From assembly GCF_033963835.1 (NCBI RefSeq), contig NZ_JAXBME010000004.1, positions 124,001 through 188,000 of the forward strand: 64,000 bases of DNA, written 5' to 3'. This stretch comes from Cytobacillus sp. IB215665 (lineage in GTDB: Bacteria > Bacillota > Bacilli > Bacillales > SM2101). The translations under genes and the position numbers were made by a program. The notes beneath the pieces are model-generated. The model did no database searches and was not told the origin of the DNA. It was given only the letters and a program-made list of their open reading frames with translations. Of the stretch, positions 10,361 to 17,832 are shown piece after piece. Position 1 is the stretch's first letter. Each line of letters starts with the position of its first letter.

Positions 10361-11443
10361 CGTATATTCTTTATCTCGCTTTGATTGATTTCTAGTCAAG
10401 TGTTCAACTTCTTCCAGCACATCATGTATAGACAATAGTTCAAATAGCAAGACTGTTTCTTTTGGAAAATGATGATAGTATTTGGTGTGTGTTTCTCCAA
10501 TTTGTTCTTTACATTTTCTGAAATTTTCATCAAGATCTTTAATTAAGTTGTAATGTTCTTCAGAAATACGGTGCTTCGGATCTTTCAATATAGTATTTAT
10601 TGATATAAATGCTTGGTGAAGTTTTTCTTTATCTATATTAGTTATAATACTATAATTTGACAGATGTTGTAAATTTCCAATGTGAAATAGTATTTGTTGT
10701 AGCAATGTTAATTTTTTATGTTCAATTTGAAAATCTCTCATTTCTTTCGTAGTATGCCTATGGAATTTCCACTCAGCACGCTGATAGTGACATAGTTGTA
10801 AAGTTTTTTCATAGCTTTTGGTTATAGCTTGAAATTGTTGAACAGTTTGTGTCTTTTTGGTGTTTGTAAGACCTAAAATATCATGACCAATTACTTCAAT
10901 CGTTTGAGCTGTGTCTACAAACAGCTTATCAATTGATTTATGTATAATTGGAGAGAATTTTGGTGGTAATATGATCAAGTTTACTAACGTAGATACGAAC
11001 AAGCCAATGGATGTTGTTAGTAGTCTTGTAAAAAACGCAAGTATAAAATTATCACCTGTCACTGGAATCATTGCAACAGCTGTTAAGGTTGCCACTAAAA
11101 TGCCATCATCCAGTTTTAATCGATGGCATAATAATATCGTACTTGTTGCTGCAAGGGCATAGGAAAGAGGGTCTTCACCAATAAAAGCTGTAAAGGTTAA
11201 TGAAAATGCCGCTCCAATAGCTGAAGCCGGGAAGCGAACGACACCTTTCTTAATAGATTCTGCAGCTGTTGGCTCAATTGTTACAATAGCTGTAATAACG
11301 GCAAAAATAGCCGGAAGGTTAAGTAACTCGCATATATAAGCTGTAATAAAAACCGCGAGTCCCGTCTTAAAGACTCGTCCCCCGAATATTTTGAATTTAT
11401 TTACAAATCTTTTCATTTCTTCAAACTCCGTCTCATTGTTCAC
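10331..11443 (-). CDS. Aromatic acid exporter (FUSC/ArAE-like) family protein
   Basis: Membrane protein of 370 residues. The N-terminal half has four to six transmembrane segments with the family pattern FAVITAIVTIEPTAAESIKKG and SAIGAAFSLTFTAFIGEDPLSYA; the C-terminal half, from about residue 170, is a soluble His/Lys-rich helical domain. This is the layout of the Bacillus YqjA/YgaE-type DUF939 proteins, annotated as aromatic acid exporters by similarity. Substrate unknown. ATG 11443 is preceded by AAGGTG. The 3' end overlaps the convergent 82-residue gene by 30 bases and has no separate terminator. Confidence 0.82.
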   Translation of the reverse strand: MNNETEFEEMKRFVNKFKIFGGRVFKTGLAVFITAYICELLNLPAIFAVITAIVTIEPTAAESIKKGVVRFPASAIGAAFSLTFTAFIGEDPLSYALAATSTILLCHRLKLDDGILVATLTAVAMIPVTGDNFILAFFTRLLTTSIGLFVSTLVNLIILPPKFSPIIHKSIDKLFVDTAQTIEVIGHDILGLTNTKKTQTVQQFQAITKSYEKTLQLCHYQRAEWKFHRHTTKEMRDFQIEHKKLTLLQQILFHIGNLQHLSNYSIITNIDKEKLHQAFISINTILKDPKHRISEEHYNLIKDLDENFRKCKEQIGETHTKYYHHFPKETVLLFELLSIHDVLEEVEHLTRNQSKRDKEYTSINTNKSPE

Positions 11444-11577
11444 CTTATCTTGTTAAATTTTGGCTGTTGTGGCCACTAAGTATAGTCACGAATACAACTA
11501 GATTCATAGCACATTAGCTATTTCTAATAAAGCCCTTCTGGTTGTTTTTATGTAGTAGAACTGTGTAGTTCACGTAA

Positions 11578-11738
11578 GGCTGTTTTTCGTTTATTAGTTA
11601 CTTTACGTAATAAGGGCTAAATACGAATATGACTAACGTTTAGGGCATCTCTTTTTTTAAAGACTATAAAAATCATATCATACATATCAATAACACAACT
11701 ATATGTAAAAAAAGCAAAATATTTTACGAAAAGAGCCT
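11578..11738 (+). repeat. MITE-like repeat, copy 4
   Basis: 161 bp from GGCTGTTTTTCG to TTTTACGAAAAGAGCCTT, with the intermediate block TTAGGGCATCTCTTTT related to the family core. Sits between two divergently transcribed genes. No obvious target duplication. Confidence 0.8.
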
Positions 11739-11934
11739 TTTTATTTCATCTTTACAGTTGGGATAGTTTTGATGAGATACTTTTCAAATTTACTTGAAAG
11801 GCCATACAGGTTGTTACCATTAATATTATAATATCAATGATAAGAAATAAGGTAATCATTTTTATTTTTTTAGAAAAAAAAATATAACTATATTATAATT
11901 AATGAGTATTTTTAATAATTGGAGGATTATACGA

Positions 11935-12804
11935 ATGAAAACCATCACAATTGCAATTTTATCAATTTTTGCTGCTTACATAACTGGCTGTAGCCAAGGT
12001 GATGTTACTAAGGAAACTGTCGCAATTGACAATGAAAAAGTAAACAGTGAGGAGATAACGGAAGTAGACGATAGTAATTCAACAAACATAAACACAACAA
12101 CGAAATCTAGTGTGGAAGAGGAATTTAATAACACTGAGGAATTGGAAATAACAGAGTTAGAACCCCAATATATAATAAATCCGAATCATTGGGGAGTTGA
12201 ACCAATAGGTGATGCTAATGAAAATGTATTATTATTAACAATTGATGATGCTCCAGACAAATACAGCTTGCAGATGGCTCATACTTTACAGTCCTTGAAT
12301 GTAAAAGCGATCTTTTTTGTGAATGGCCATTTTATTGATAGTGAAGAAGAGCAAGAGGTATTGAAGCAAATATATGAACTTGGCTTTCCCATAGGCAATC
12401 ATACATGGTCTCATAATAATTTAAGTGAATTATCTGAAGTTGAGCAATATGATGAAATTGTAAAATTAAATGATGAAATAGAAAAAATAATTGGAATGAG
12501 GCCACATTTTTTTCGAGCTCCATACGGGGTGAATACTGAATACTCGAAACAACTAGTTGCTGAAGAAAATATGGTGTTAATGAATTGGTCATATGGATAC
12601 GACTTTGACAAAAAATATATGACTGAAGAGTCAATTTTAGATATTATGGTAAATACGCCACTTCTACGTAACGGTGCGAATTTATTGATGCATGATCGAG
12701 AATGGACAAACGATGCGTTACAGGAAATTGTTATTCAGTTACAAAAGAACGGTTATGACATGGTTGATCCAGCGTTAATAAAAATCAATCCAAATGTAAA
12801 TTAA
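11935..12804 (+). CDS. Polysaccharide deacetylase family lipoprotein
   Basis: 289-residue exported lipoprotein (lipobox YITGC, Cys19), an acidic Ser/Thr/Glu-rich linker to about residue 80, then a NodB-homology domain. NodB motifs: TIDDAP with Asp104/Asp105, NHTWSH (metal ligands His156, His160), RAPYG (194-198) and LLMHDREW near the end. Likely removes acetyl groups from a cell-wall or surface glycan. GGAGG lies before ATG 11935; an upstream ATG at 11902 without a ribosome site is less likely. Monocistronic. Confidence 0.88.
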   Translation: MKTITIAILSIFAAYITGCSQGDVTKETVAIDNEKVNSEEITEVDDSNSTNINTTTKSSVEEEFNNTEELEITELEPQYIINPNHWGVEPIGDANENVLLLTIDDAPDKYSLQMAHTLQSLNVKAIFFVNGHFIDSEEEQEVLKQIYELGFPIGNHTWSHNNLSELSEVEQYDEIVKLNDEIEKIIGMRPHFFRAPYGVNTEYSKQLVAEENMVLMNWSYGYDFDKKYMTEESILDIMVNTPLLRNGANLLMHDREWTNDALQEIVIQLQKNGYDMVDPALIKINPNVN

Positions 12805-12884
12805 GATGTCATCTTAGTTATTCATTATTGATATAATTTTCTTTCGGTTGTGGGCTAAGATCGTATTTTGATAAACTTAACTCT

Positions 12885-12922
12885 ATAGGTAATTAGGTGG
12901 GTGGATCCACCTGATTACCTAT
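12885..12922. repeat. 16-bp inverted repeat after the deacetylase gene
   Basis: ATAGGTAATTAGGTGG (12885-12900) pairs with CCACCTGATTACCTAT (12907-12922) with one G-T wobble and a 6-base loop. No U tract follows in either direction. Could be a factor-assisted terminator or a processing hairpin between the convergent genes. Confidence 0.7.
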
Positions 12923-12982
12923 AAATCTAGCTTACCTAATAAATTCATTTATATCTAGATGTGAATGAGCATTGTACATATG

Positions 12983-13411
12983 TTAATAATAATAGATCGT
13001 TCTGCCATTAAATAGGTGCAATTCTCCAGAAACTTTTTTAGCTAAAAATTTACAAAATTCATTAGCTTTCCCCTTGTCTCCGTGTGTGGATTGCTTTAAC
13101 AAACTTACTTGTATATATTGTTGTTGGCGTATCTCTTTAGAATCCATGTCTTCAATGCTTTCGTTACCTATACCAACAATGATTGATTTATATTGTTTAT
13201 GTTCAGACTGTAAGTGGAATAAATCATTGTTGCCATCATTAATCTTTGTTATCCTGTAAGGAAAGGCTGAATCATCATATTTCCAGTCAAGCTGCTTTCC
13301 TGTTTTGTTAGTGATCTCTTTATAATATTTAAACAGGTCTTCTACATCATCTAATGTAATATCATGTTTCTTAGATTTTGGCACTAGTTTTATGTATGCG
13401 TTGTTTGCCAT
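12983..13411 (-). CDS. DUF1885-type conserved protein
   Basis: 142-residue soluble protein beginning MANNAYIKLVPKSKKHDITL. The pattern (KLVP, then DDVEDLFKYYKEITNKTGKQLDW and an Ile-rich C-terminus) is what I associate with the Bacillaceae DUF1885 family, whose function is unknown. Start at ATG 13411, preceded by GGGAGTG; an upstream TTG would add five residues. Promoter TTGTCA-N18-TAGAAT at 13480-13451. Divergent from the DUF3055-type gene with two palindromes between them. Confidence 0.72.
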   Translation of the reverse strand: MANNAYIKLVPKSKKHDITLDDVEDLFKYYKEITNKTGKQLDWKYDDSAFPYRITKINDGNNDLFHLQSEHKQYKSIIVGIGNESIEDMDSKEIRQQQYIQVSLLKQSTHGDKGKANEFCKFLAKKVSGELHLFNGRTIYYY

Positions 13412-13450
13412 TCTCTTCACTCCCAATTCTGAATATGCACGTTCGATTAC

Positions 13451-13480
13451 ATTCTAGCATTCTCATTGAGAAGTTGACAA
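13451..13480 (-). promoter_or_regulatory. Sigma-A promoter of the DUF1885-type gene
   Basis: TTGTCA (13480-13475), 18-base spacer, TAGAAT (13456-13451), 40 bases upstream of the ATG. Both palindromes at 13460-13484 overlap it. Confidence 0.65.
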
Positions 13481-13484
13481 CTTC
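13460..13484. promoter_or_regulatory. Two overlapping perfect palindromes, operator candidate
   Basis: TTCTCATTGAGAA (13460-13472) and GAAGTTGACAACTTC (13470-13484) share three bases. They cover the -35 and spacer of the minus-strand promoter and lie just upstream of the plus-strand -35. No U tract follows, so a protein-binding site is more likely than a terminator. Confidence 0.55.
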
Positions 13485-13505
13485 TTGAACAATTAATCCA
13501 TGAAC

Positions 13506-13534
13506 TTGTCAAAGGTTTAGAATTGATTTATAAT
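13506..13534 (+). promoter_or_regulatory. Sigma-A promoter of the DUF3055-type gene
   Basis: TTGTCA, 17-base spacer, TATAAT; the ATG follows 38 bases after the -10. Confidence 0.78.
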
Positions 13535-13571
13535 AATATTCTGAATATTATTTTGCTGAAGGAGGTTGTTT

Positions 13572-13871
13572 ATGAACCTATTTGAAAAATTATACGATGA
13601 GCAAGAGACGGTTAAGGTACGTTTTGTCGGTTTTACAACAACAGAAACGAGATATGATTTTGGCATCATTTACACAAGTATGTTTTTTGGAAAACCGTTA
13701 GTCGTATGTATGCAAACTGGGCGTTCAACCCTTCTAGACCCTAAAGATGTTGAGGATCATGACCATTTACACCATGTTTTCCGCCTAGACTCTAAAGATG
13801 AAGCAGCAGACCTCGCTGAATTCTTCAAAGTAAACTTACCTGTATCTCCATTCCAATCCCAATATGAATAG
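13572..13871 (+). CDS. DUF3055-type conserved cytosolic protein
   Basis: 99 residues, no signal or membrane segment. Conserved-looking core VRFVGFTTTETRYDFGIIYT, then FGKPLVVCMQTGRSTLLDPKDVED and a His-rich DHDHLHHVF. I associate this pattern with the Firmicutes DUF3055 family (function unknown). ATG 13572 has GAAGGAGG 6-8 bases upstream. Own promoter and own terminator, so expressed as a single gene. Confidence 0.75.
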   Translation: MNLFEKLYDEQETVKVRFVGFTTTETRYDFGIIYTSMFFGKPLVVCMQTGRSTLLDPKDVEDHDHLHHVFRLDSKDEAADLAEFFKVNLPVSPFQSQYE

Positions 13872-13883
13872 TGCTCATTTAAA

Positions 13884-13913
13884 AGATGACTTTATTGTCA
13901 TCTTTTTTTCTTT
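13884..13913 (+). terminator. Terminator of the DUF3055-type gene
   Basis: AAAGATGAC/GTCATCTTT stem with 6-base loop followed by a T-rich run (TTTTTTTC). Confidence 0.88.
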
Positions 13914-13920
13914 ATGTTTT

Positions 13921-14038
13921 GGCTGTTTTCGCATTGATAGTTATCATATAGAACGTAAGCATGTAGCTTTCCTTCTCATATAGCGCTTATTTCAATCCAA
14001 CCGTAGTCAAAAAAAGTCCCAAATTTATGAAAAGAGCC
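13921..14038 (+). repeat. MITE-like repeat, copy 5 (shortened)
   Basis: 118 bp with intact ends, GGCTGTTTTCGCATTGATAG at the left and TTTATGAAAAGAGCC at the right, but about 40 bp of the interior missing. Lies between the DUF3055-type terminator and the sr1 promoter. Confidence 0.75.
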
Positions 14039-14078
14039 AATATTATATTACAGATATTAAAAGCAATAATTATTTTTA

Positions 14079-14089
14079 TGTGACATACT
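14079..14089 (+). promoter_or_regulatory. CcpN-type operator 1 upstream of sr1
   Basis: TGTGACATACT fits the CcpN operator consensus TRTGHYATAYW as I recall it from B. subtilis. It lies 8 bases before the -35 and exactly 32 bp (about three helical turns) from operator 2. Confidence 0.7.
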
Positions 14090-14097
14090 AATTGTGC

Positions 14098-14126
14098 TTG
14101 ACTAAATATATGTGACATATTATTAT
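14098..14126 (+). promoter_or_regulatory. Sigma-A promoter of sr1
   Basis: TTGACT, 17-base spacer, TATTAT; predicted start near 14133. Operator 2 lies in the spacer and the cre-like site lies just downstream of the start. Confidence 0.8.
14111..14121 (+). promoter_or_regulatory. CcpN-type operator 2 inside the sr1 promoter
   Basis: TGTGACATATT, also fitting TRTGHYATAYW, occupies the promoter spacer up to the first base of the -10, so binding would block RNA polymerase or hold it at the promoter. Confidence 0.72.
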
Positions 14127-14139
14127 TAAATTAAATAAA

Positions 14140-14153
14140 AGATAACGCTTTCA
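14140..14153. promoter_or_regulatory. cre-like CcpA site at the sr1 start
   Basis: AGATAACGCTTTCA; its reverse complement matches the catabolite-responsive element TGWAANCGNTNWCA at 13 of 14 positions. It begins about 7 bases downstream of the predicted start. In B. subtilis sr1 is repressed mainly by CcpN and to a smaller extent by CcpA. Confidence 0.6.
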
Positions 14154-14218
14154 ATAATTCAATTTTGTGCAGTTGTCGGGGTCGTTTGAGTGGTCATAAA
14201 ACGAAAGGGGTTTGATGG

Positions 14219-14338
14219 ATGGGAACAATCGTATGTCAGTCGTGTAACAGTACAATTGACCATTATGAGGATGAAAAAGTTACGATACTGTATGGGAAAA
14301 GTACTGAGTGTTGTTGCGAAGATCACAAAGAGAACTAA
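14219..14338 (+). CDS. sr1P: SR1P, GapA-binding peptide encoded by SR1
   Basis: 39-residue peptide starting MGTIVCQSCNSTIDHYEDEK and continuing VTILYGKST, the hallmark of SR1P, which has exactly 39 residues in B. subtilis. There SR1P binds glyceraldehyde-3-phosphate dehydrogenase A and promotes its association with RNase J1; rnjA is also in this window. The Cys pair CxxC at residues 6-9 is kept, while the C-terminal Cys cluster is rearranged to CCC and the tail reads EDHKEN. Ribosome site AAAGGGG lies 8 bases before the ATG. Confidence 0.93.
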   Translation: MGTIVCQSCNSTIDHYEDEKVTILYGKSTECCCEDHKEN

Positions 14339-14389
14339 CAAACAAGTATGTTCGGTTTTTGGGGAGATAACATTAAAAAATAACGTTAT

Positions 14390-14427
14390 TGGGGACACAA
14401 TTCATATGAATTGGTGTCTCCTTTTTA
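14390..14427 (+). terminator. Terminator of sr1
   Basis: GGGGACACAATTCAT pairs with ATGAATTGGTGTCTCC (one bulge, one wobble), followed by TTTTTATTG. Confidence 0.9.
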
Positions 14428-14432
14428 TTGTT

Positions 14433-14694
14433 TCATAATAGGTATGCAGTTGTTCTCTACATAATTTAGGTTGAAGTTACTCCTAAGCAACGATTGAAAT
14501 TGTAAATAAATTTCTATTAATAAGATATCATTTTCTAAGGTAGTTCGCTTAATACGAAGTGAACTTATTTTTTGAAGAAAATTGGAATTTTTATGCTAAA
14601 ATAAATATACATTGTGAAATGATTGGCTTAAACGATCGAGGAAGACTGTTTCATTTATTACAAAAAAAGATAAGAGAAACAAGCTAAAAGAGAG
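14433..14694. other. Gap between sr1 and the hydrolase gene
   Basis: About 260 A/T-rich bases. A weak -10-like TAAAAT lies near 14614 with a poor -35; no ORF, hairpin or repeat copy is convincing. Confidence 0.4.
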
Positions 14695-15483
14695 GTGGAT
14701 TTTCTGGATTTACATTATCAAGAATCTGGGGATAAGAATGCTTCATTAATGGTATTTTTGCACGGTGGTGGAGTAAGCAGTTGGATGTGGGAAAAACAAA
14801 TTCAATACTTCAGTCATTATCATTGCATTACAATAGATTTACCGGAACAAGGGGGAAGTAATTATACGGAAAGCTTTTCAATTCAATTAAGTGCAGAAAA
14901 AATAAATGATTTAATAGAAAAAATAGCAAACGGTAAAAAAGTAATTGTTATTGGTTTCTCATTAGGTGCACAAGTAACTATACAAATGTTGAGTATGAAT
15001 CCGAATTTGATAAATTATGCGGTCATAAACAGTGCATTAGTAAGACCTAATTCATTTGTTAGAAAAATGATTAGACCTTCTATAAAATTAACTTTTCCAT
15101 TAGTTAAGAATAAATCTTTTTCAAAACTTCAAGCGAAAACATTGTACGTTGGTAAAGAATACTTTGAAACATATTACAAGGAAAGTTCTGAGATGAAATT
15201 AGATACACTTATCAGAATATTAGAAGAAAATATGTCATTTGAAATTCCTAAAAATTTTAATAAAGCAACCGGAAAAATATTAGTTTCTGTCGGTGAAAAG
15301 GAAAAAGCAGTAATGAAAAAATCAGCAACAGATTTAGTATCAAATAATAAAAATTGCATAGGGATCATTATACCTAACGTCGGTCACGGAATATCCTTGT
15401 GGAATCCTAATTTCTTTAATCAGATGATTGAAAAGTGGATACAGGAAGGTGCTTTGCCACAAGATATCATAACAATTAAGTAA
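14695..15483 (+). CDS. Alpha/beta hydrolase
   Basis: 262-residue soluble alpha/beta-hydrolase-fold protein. Visible: oxyanion-loop HGGG followed by VSSWMW (about residues 23-32), nucleophile elbow GFSLG with Ser89, and NVGHG with catalytic His231; the acid residue is not certain, as the usual Asp position reads GEKE. Substrate unknown. The start is uncertain: GTG at 14695 is taken because the fold needs the DLHYQESG strand; no ATG is near. An intrinsic terminator follows. Not part of a recognisable operon. Confidence 0.8.
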   Translation: MDFLDLHYQESGDKNASLMVFLHGGGVSSWMWEKQIQYFSHYHCITIDLPEQGGSNYTESFSIQLSAEKINDLIEKIANGKKVIVIGFSLGAQVTIQMLSMNPNLINYAVINSALVRPNSFVRKMIRPSIKLTFPLVKNKSFSKLQAKTLYVGKEYFETYYKESSEMKLDTLIRILEENMSFEIPKNFNKATGKILVSVGEKEKAVMKKSATDLVSNNKNCIGIIIPNVGHGISLWNPNFFNQMIEKWIQEGALPQDIITIK

Positions 15484-15547
15484 CAAATGTTTGTTGTGCT
15501 AACGGGAGCTTTAGTACAATCAGCTTCGCAAAAATATTACATTAAAT

Positions 15548-15580
15548 AAACGCTCAGATGTTTACTGAGCGTTTTTACTT
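15548..15580 (+). terminator. Terminator of the hydrolase gene
   Basis: AAACGCTCAG/CTGAGCGTTT stem with 7-base loop and a short T run. The A/T tracts also allow weak use from the other side. Confidence 0.85.
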
Positions 15581-15652
15581 GTTATTTTATATGATCAATT
15601 GACTTTCAAAATATTGATAATGGTTTAACATTTCTCTCCTCATTAACTCAGT

Positions 15653-17125
15653 TTAGCGTATAGCTTTATGCTCTTTAATGACTCTTAATGAAAGTAGATG
15701 ATTATCTTCAGGCCCTTGAACAGGTAAACCTGCCTCTAGGTTTTTTATTACGTAATTTAGGTTATCCTTTGTTATTATTTCCCCAGGAATGAAAATTGGA
15801 ATTCCTGGAGGATATACCATAATAAATTCAGCGCTAATTCTTCCAGCAGACTCCTCAAAAGGAACAATTTCAGTTTCTGCATAAAAAGCATCTCGAGGAG
15901 ATAGAGCTAATAATGGTATATCGGGTAACAACACCGTAGTTGGATTTGTTGATTTTGCTTGATGGTAATATTCATCTGCTAAATGGCGTAATGCTCGCAA
16001 CAATATTTCTGTATCATCTTCAGTATCCCCAGGAGTGATAATACACAAAATGTTGTATAGGTCAGATAATTCAACCTCGATATTGTAATGTTTTCTTAGC
16101 CAAACTTCGACGTCATGTCCAGTAATTCCTAAATTTTTAACAGAAATAATTAATTTGGTAGGGTCATAGTCAAATGTCGCTTTTGTACCTACAATTTCAT
16201 GTCCGACACAATATAAATGATTAATCTCATTAATAGACGCCCTTGTTTTTTCTGCAAGTGCGATGGATTTTTCTATTAATTCATGTCCTTTAGTAGCCAA
16301 CTGTTTCCTAGCAACATCCAAAGAAGCTAGCAATAAATAAGATGTTGACGTAGTTGTAAGCATGCTTAAAATAGCTTGAACACGATTCACTGAAACGAGC
16401 CCTGATTTTATATTCAGTATAGAACTTTGAGTCATTGATCCACCAAGCTTATGAACACTTGTTGCTGCCATATCTGCTCCAGCTTGCATTGCGGATAAAG
16501 GTAACTTTTCATGAAAATGAATATGTACTCCATGAGCTTCATCAACTAATACTGGAACTTTGTGTTCATGAGCCACCTCAACAATACGTTGTAAATCTGC
16601 AGCCACTCCAAAATAAGTGGGATTAATTACAAAGACACCTTTTGCATCAGGGTGCTGTTCCAATGCTTTTGACACAGCATCTACGGTAATACCGTGAGAG
16701 ATACCTAAATTCTTATCAATTTCAGGGTGTATAAAAATGGGTATGGCTCCTGAAAACACAATTGCTGACATAACTGATTTATGAACATTACGTGGCACGA
16801 TGATTTTGTCTCCTGGTCCACATACCGACATGATCATAGCCATAATTGCTCCACTAGTACCTTGAACAGAGAAAAATGTGTAATCTGCGTGAAAAGCTTC
16901 AGCAGCCAATTGTTGAGCCTGCTTGATCATGCCATTTGGCTGATGCAAGTCGTCAAGTGGTTCAATATTAATTAAGTCAATCGAAAACGCATTATCACCT
17001 ATAAATGAGCGAAACTCTGGTTCAATACCTTTTCCTTTTTTGTGTCCTGGAATATGGAATTGATGAGGATTTTTTTGTGAATGATCTACTAAACCAGTAA
17101 ATAATGGTGTTTTATTTTGGGACAA
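15653..17125 (-). CDS. speA: Arginine decarboxylase
   Basis: Pyridoxal-phosphate enzyme making agmatine from arginine, first step of polyamine synthesis. 490 residues, identical in length to B. subtilis SpeA, with near-identical stretches such as QFHIPGHKKG, FFSVQGTSGAIM, DEAHGVHIHFHEKLPLSAMQ and the PLP-lysine motif SVHKLGGS (Lys226). The C-terminal domain keeps MVYPPGIP and GPEDNHL. Start TTG 17125, with GAGGTG about ten bases upstream; this start gives the family N-terminus SQNKTPLF. Place and orientation relative to pdhD and sr1 are conserved. Confidence 0.95.
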   Translation of the reverse strand: MSQNKTPLFTGLVDHSQKNPHQFHIPGHKKGKGIEPEFRSFIGDNAFSIDLINIEPLDDLHQPNGMIKQAQQLAAEAFHADYTFFSVQGTSGAIMAMIMSVCGPGDKIIVPRNVHKSVMSAIVFSGAIPIFIHPEIDKNLGISHGITVDAVSKALEQHPDAKGVFVINPTYFGVAADLQRIVEVAHEHKVPVLVDEAHGVHIHFHEKLPLSAMQAGADMAATSVHKLGGSMTQSSILNIKSGLVSVNRVQAILSMLTTTSTSYLLLASLDVARKQLATKGHELIEKSIALAEKTRASINEINHLYCVGHEIVGTKATFDYDPTKLIISVKNLGITGHDVEVWLRKHYNIEVELSDLYNILCIITPGDTEDDTEILLRALRHLADEYYHQAKSTNPTTVLLPDIPLLALSPRDAFYAETEIVPFEESAGRISAEFIMVYPPGIPIFIPGEIITKDNLNYVIKNLEAGLPVQGPEDNHLLSLRVIKEHKAIR

Positions 17126-17149
17126 CTTTCTATGGCACCTCTTTTAATA

Positions 17150-17302
17150 AGCTGCTTTCGCGTGGGGTGTTGTTTTTCTTACTAATATATAAACATGTAC
17201 AACTACAGGTTGTGGCACTCTTTACATCTTTATAGACTTTTACGAATTGAGTTGTTCTGATATATAGAGAAAGATTAGCAACAAGTTCTACGAAAAGAGC
17301 CT
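17150..17302 (+). repeat. MITE-like repeat, copy 6, with 8-bp direct repeats
   Basis: About 153 bp from GCTGCTTTCGCG to TCTACGAAAAGAGCC. The octamer TTTAATAA stands directly before (17143-17150) and directly after (17302-17309) the element, a perfect candidate target-site duplication. Lies in the leader region upstream of speA. Confidence 0.82.
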
Positions 17303-17533
17303 TTAATAATAAGTTATTAGTTTTTACATAAAACACAAGAATTATATCACTTTATGAAAGGGTTGCATAGTACTATCAGTCATTAGAAAGTTAAAGGTTT
17401 TTGTTAACCATCTAAACAAATAATTTAATGTTAACTATCTTGTTTTAGTACTGGTTAAGTTTACATACATTGTTATTTTTTTTGATAGGACACAAAGGCA
17501 TAAAAAACGCTTAGGCTTGTTTGGAATTAAGTA

Positions 17534-17697
17534 GGCTGTTTTCACATCAATTGTTGCTTTTCGTAATAGCAACTCAACAATAAAATTATTAACGTTCGTG
17601 GCATCTATTCTTCTGTGCAACGATGACTAACAATGAAAAGCCACTTTTTCTGGTGCTAATTTGCTAACAACACAAGAAAGTTATACGAAAAAAGCCT
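17534..17697 (+). repeat. MITE-like repeat, copy 7
   Basis: 164 bp from GGCTGTTTTCACATCAATTG to TTATACGAAAAAAGCCTT with the core ACGTTCGTGGCATCTATTC at about 17590. One of the best-preserved copies. Same orientation as copy 6, 230 bp away. Confidence 0.85.
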
Positions 17698-17832
17698 TAG
17701 CAAAAGAACATTTACTATTTAATAAGGTCATTTTTTTAATATAATATTATTGCGTAGTTGTGCTATGTTAAAGGATTTTGCCCTACGAAAAGCGAAATAA
17801 TTATAGTACAGGGATTTATAGGAGGTGTTCAT

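Larger units (their letters stand above)
14133..14432 (+). ncRNA. sr1: SR1 dual-function regulatory RNA
   Basis: Predicted transcript of about 300 nt from the TTGACT/TATTAT promoter to a strong terminator, carrying the SR1P reading frame. In B. subtilis SR1 (205 nt) lies between pdhD and speA, base-pairs with ahrC mRNA to limit arginine catabolism, and encodes SR1P; the present locus is also between pdhD and speA, on the plus strand. The pairing region with ahrC cannot be checked because ahrC is outside the window. The longer length comes from extra leader and spacer sequence. Confidence 0.85.

Noticed and set aside
11458-11476. GGCTGTTGTGGCCAC as another repeat end
   Set aside because: Only the first seven bases fit the repeat family; no core or right end at the expected distance.
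14190-14438. 82-codon plus-strand ORF over the sr1 locus
   Set aside because: It overlaps SR1P in a different frame, has no ribosome site, runs through the terminator and shows no protein-like composition. SR1P explains the coding signal.
17130-17336. 68-codon minus-strand ORF upstream of speA
   Set aside because: It lies wholly within repeat copy 6 and its flanks and has no ribosome site.
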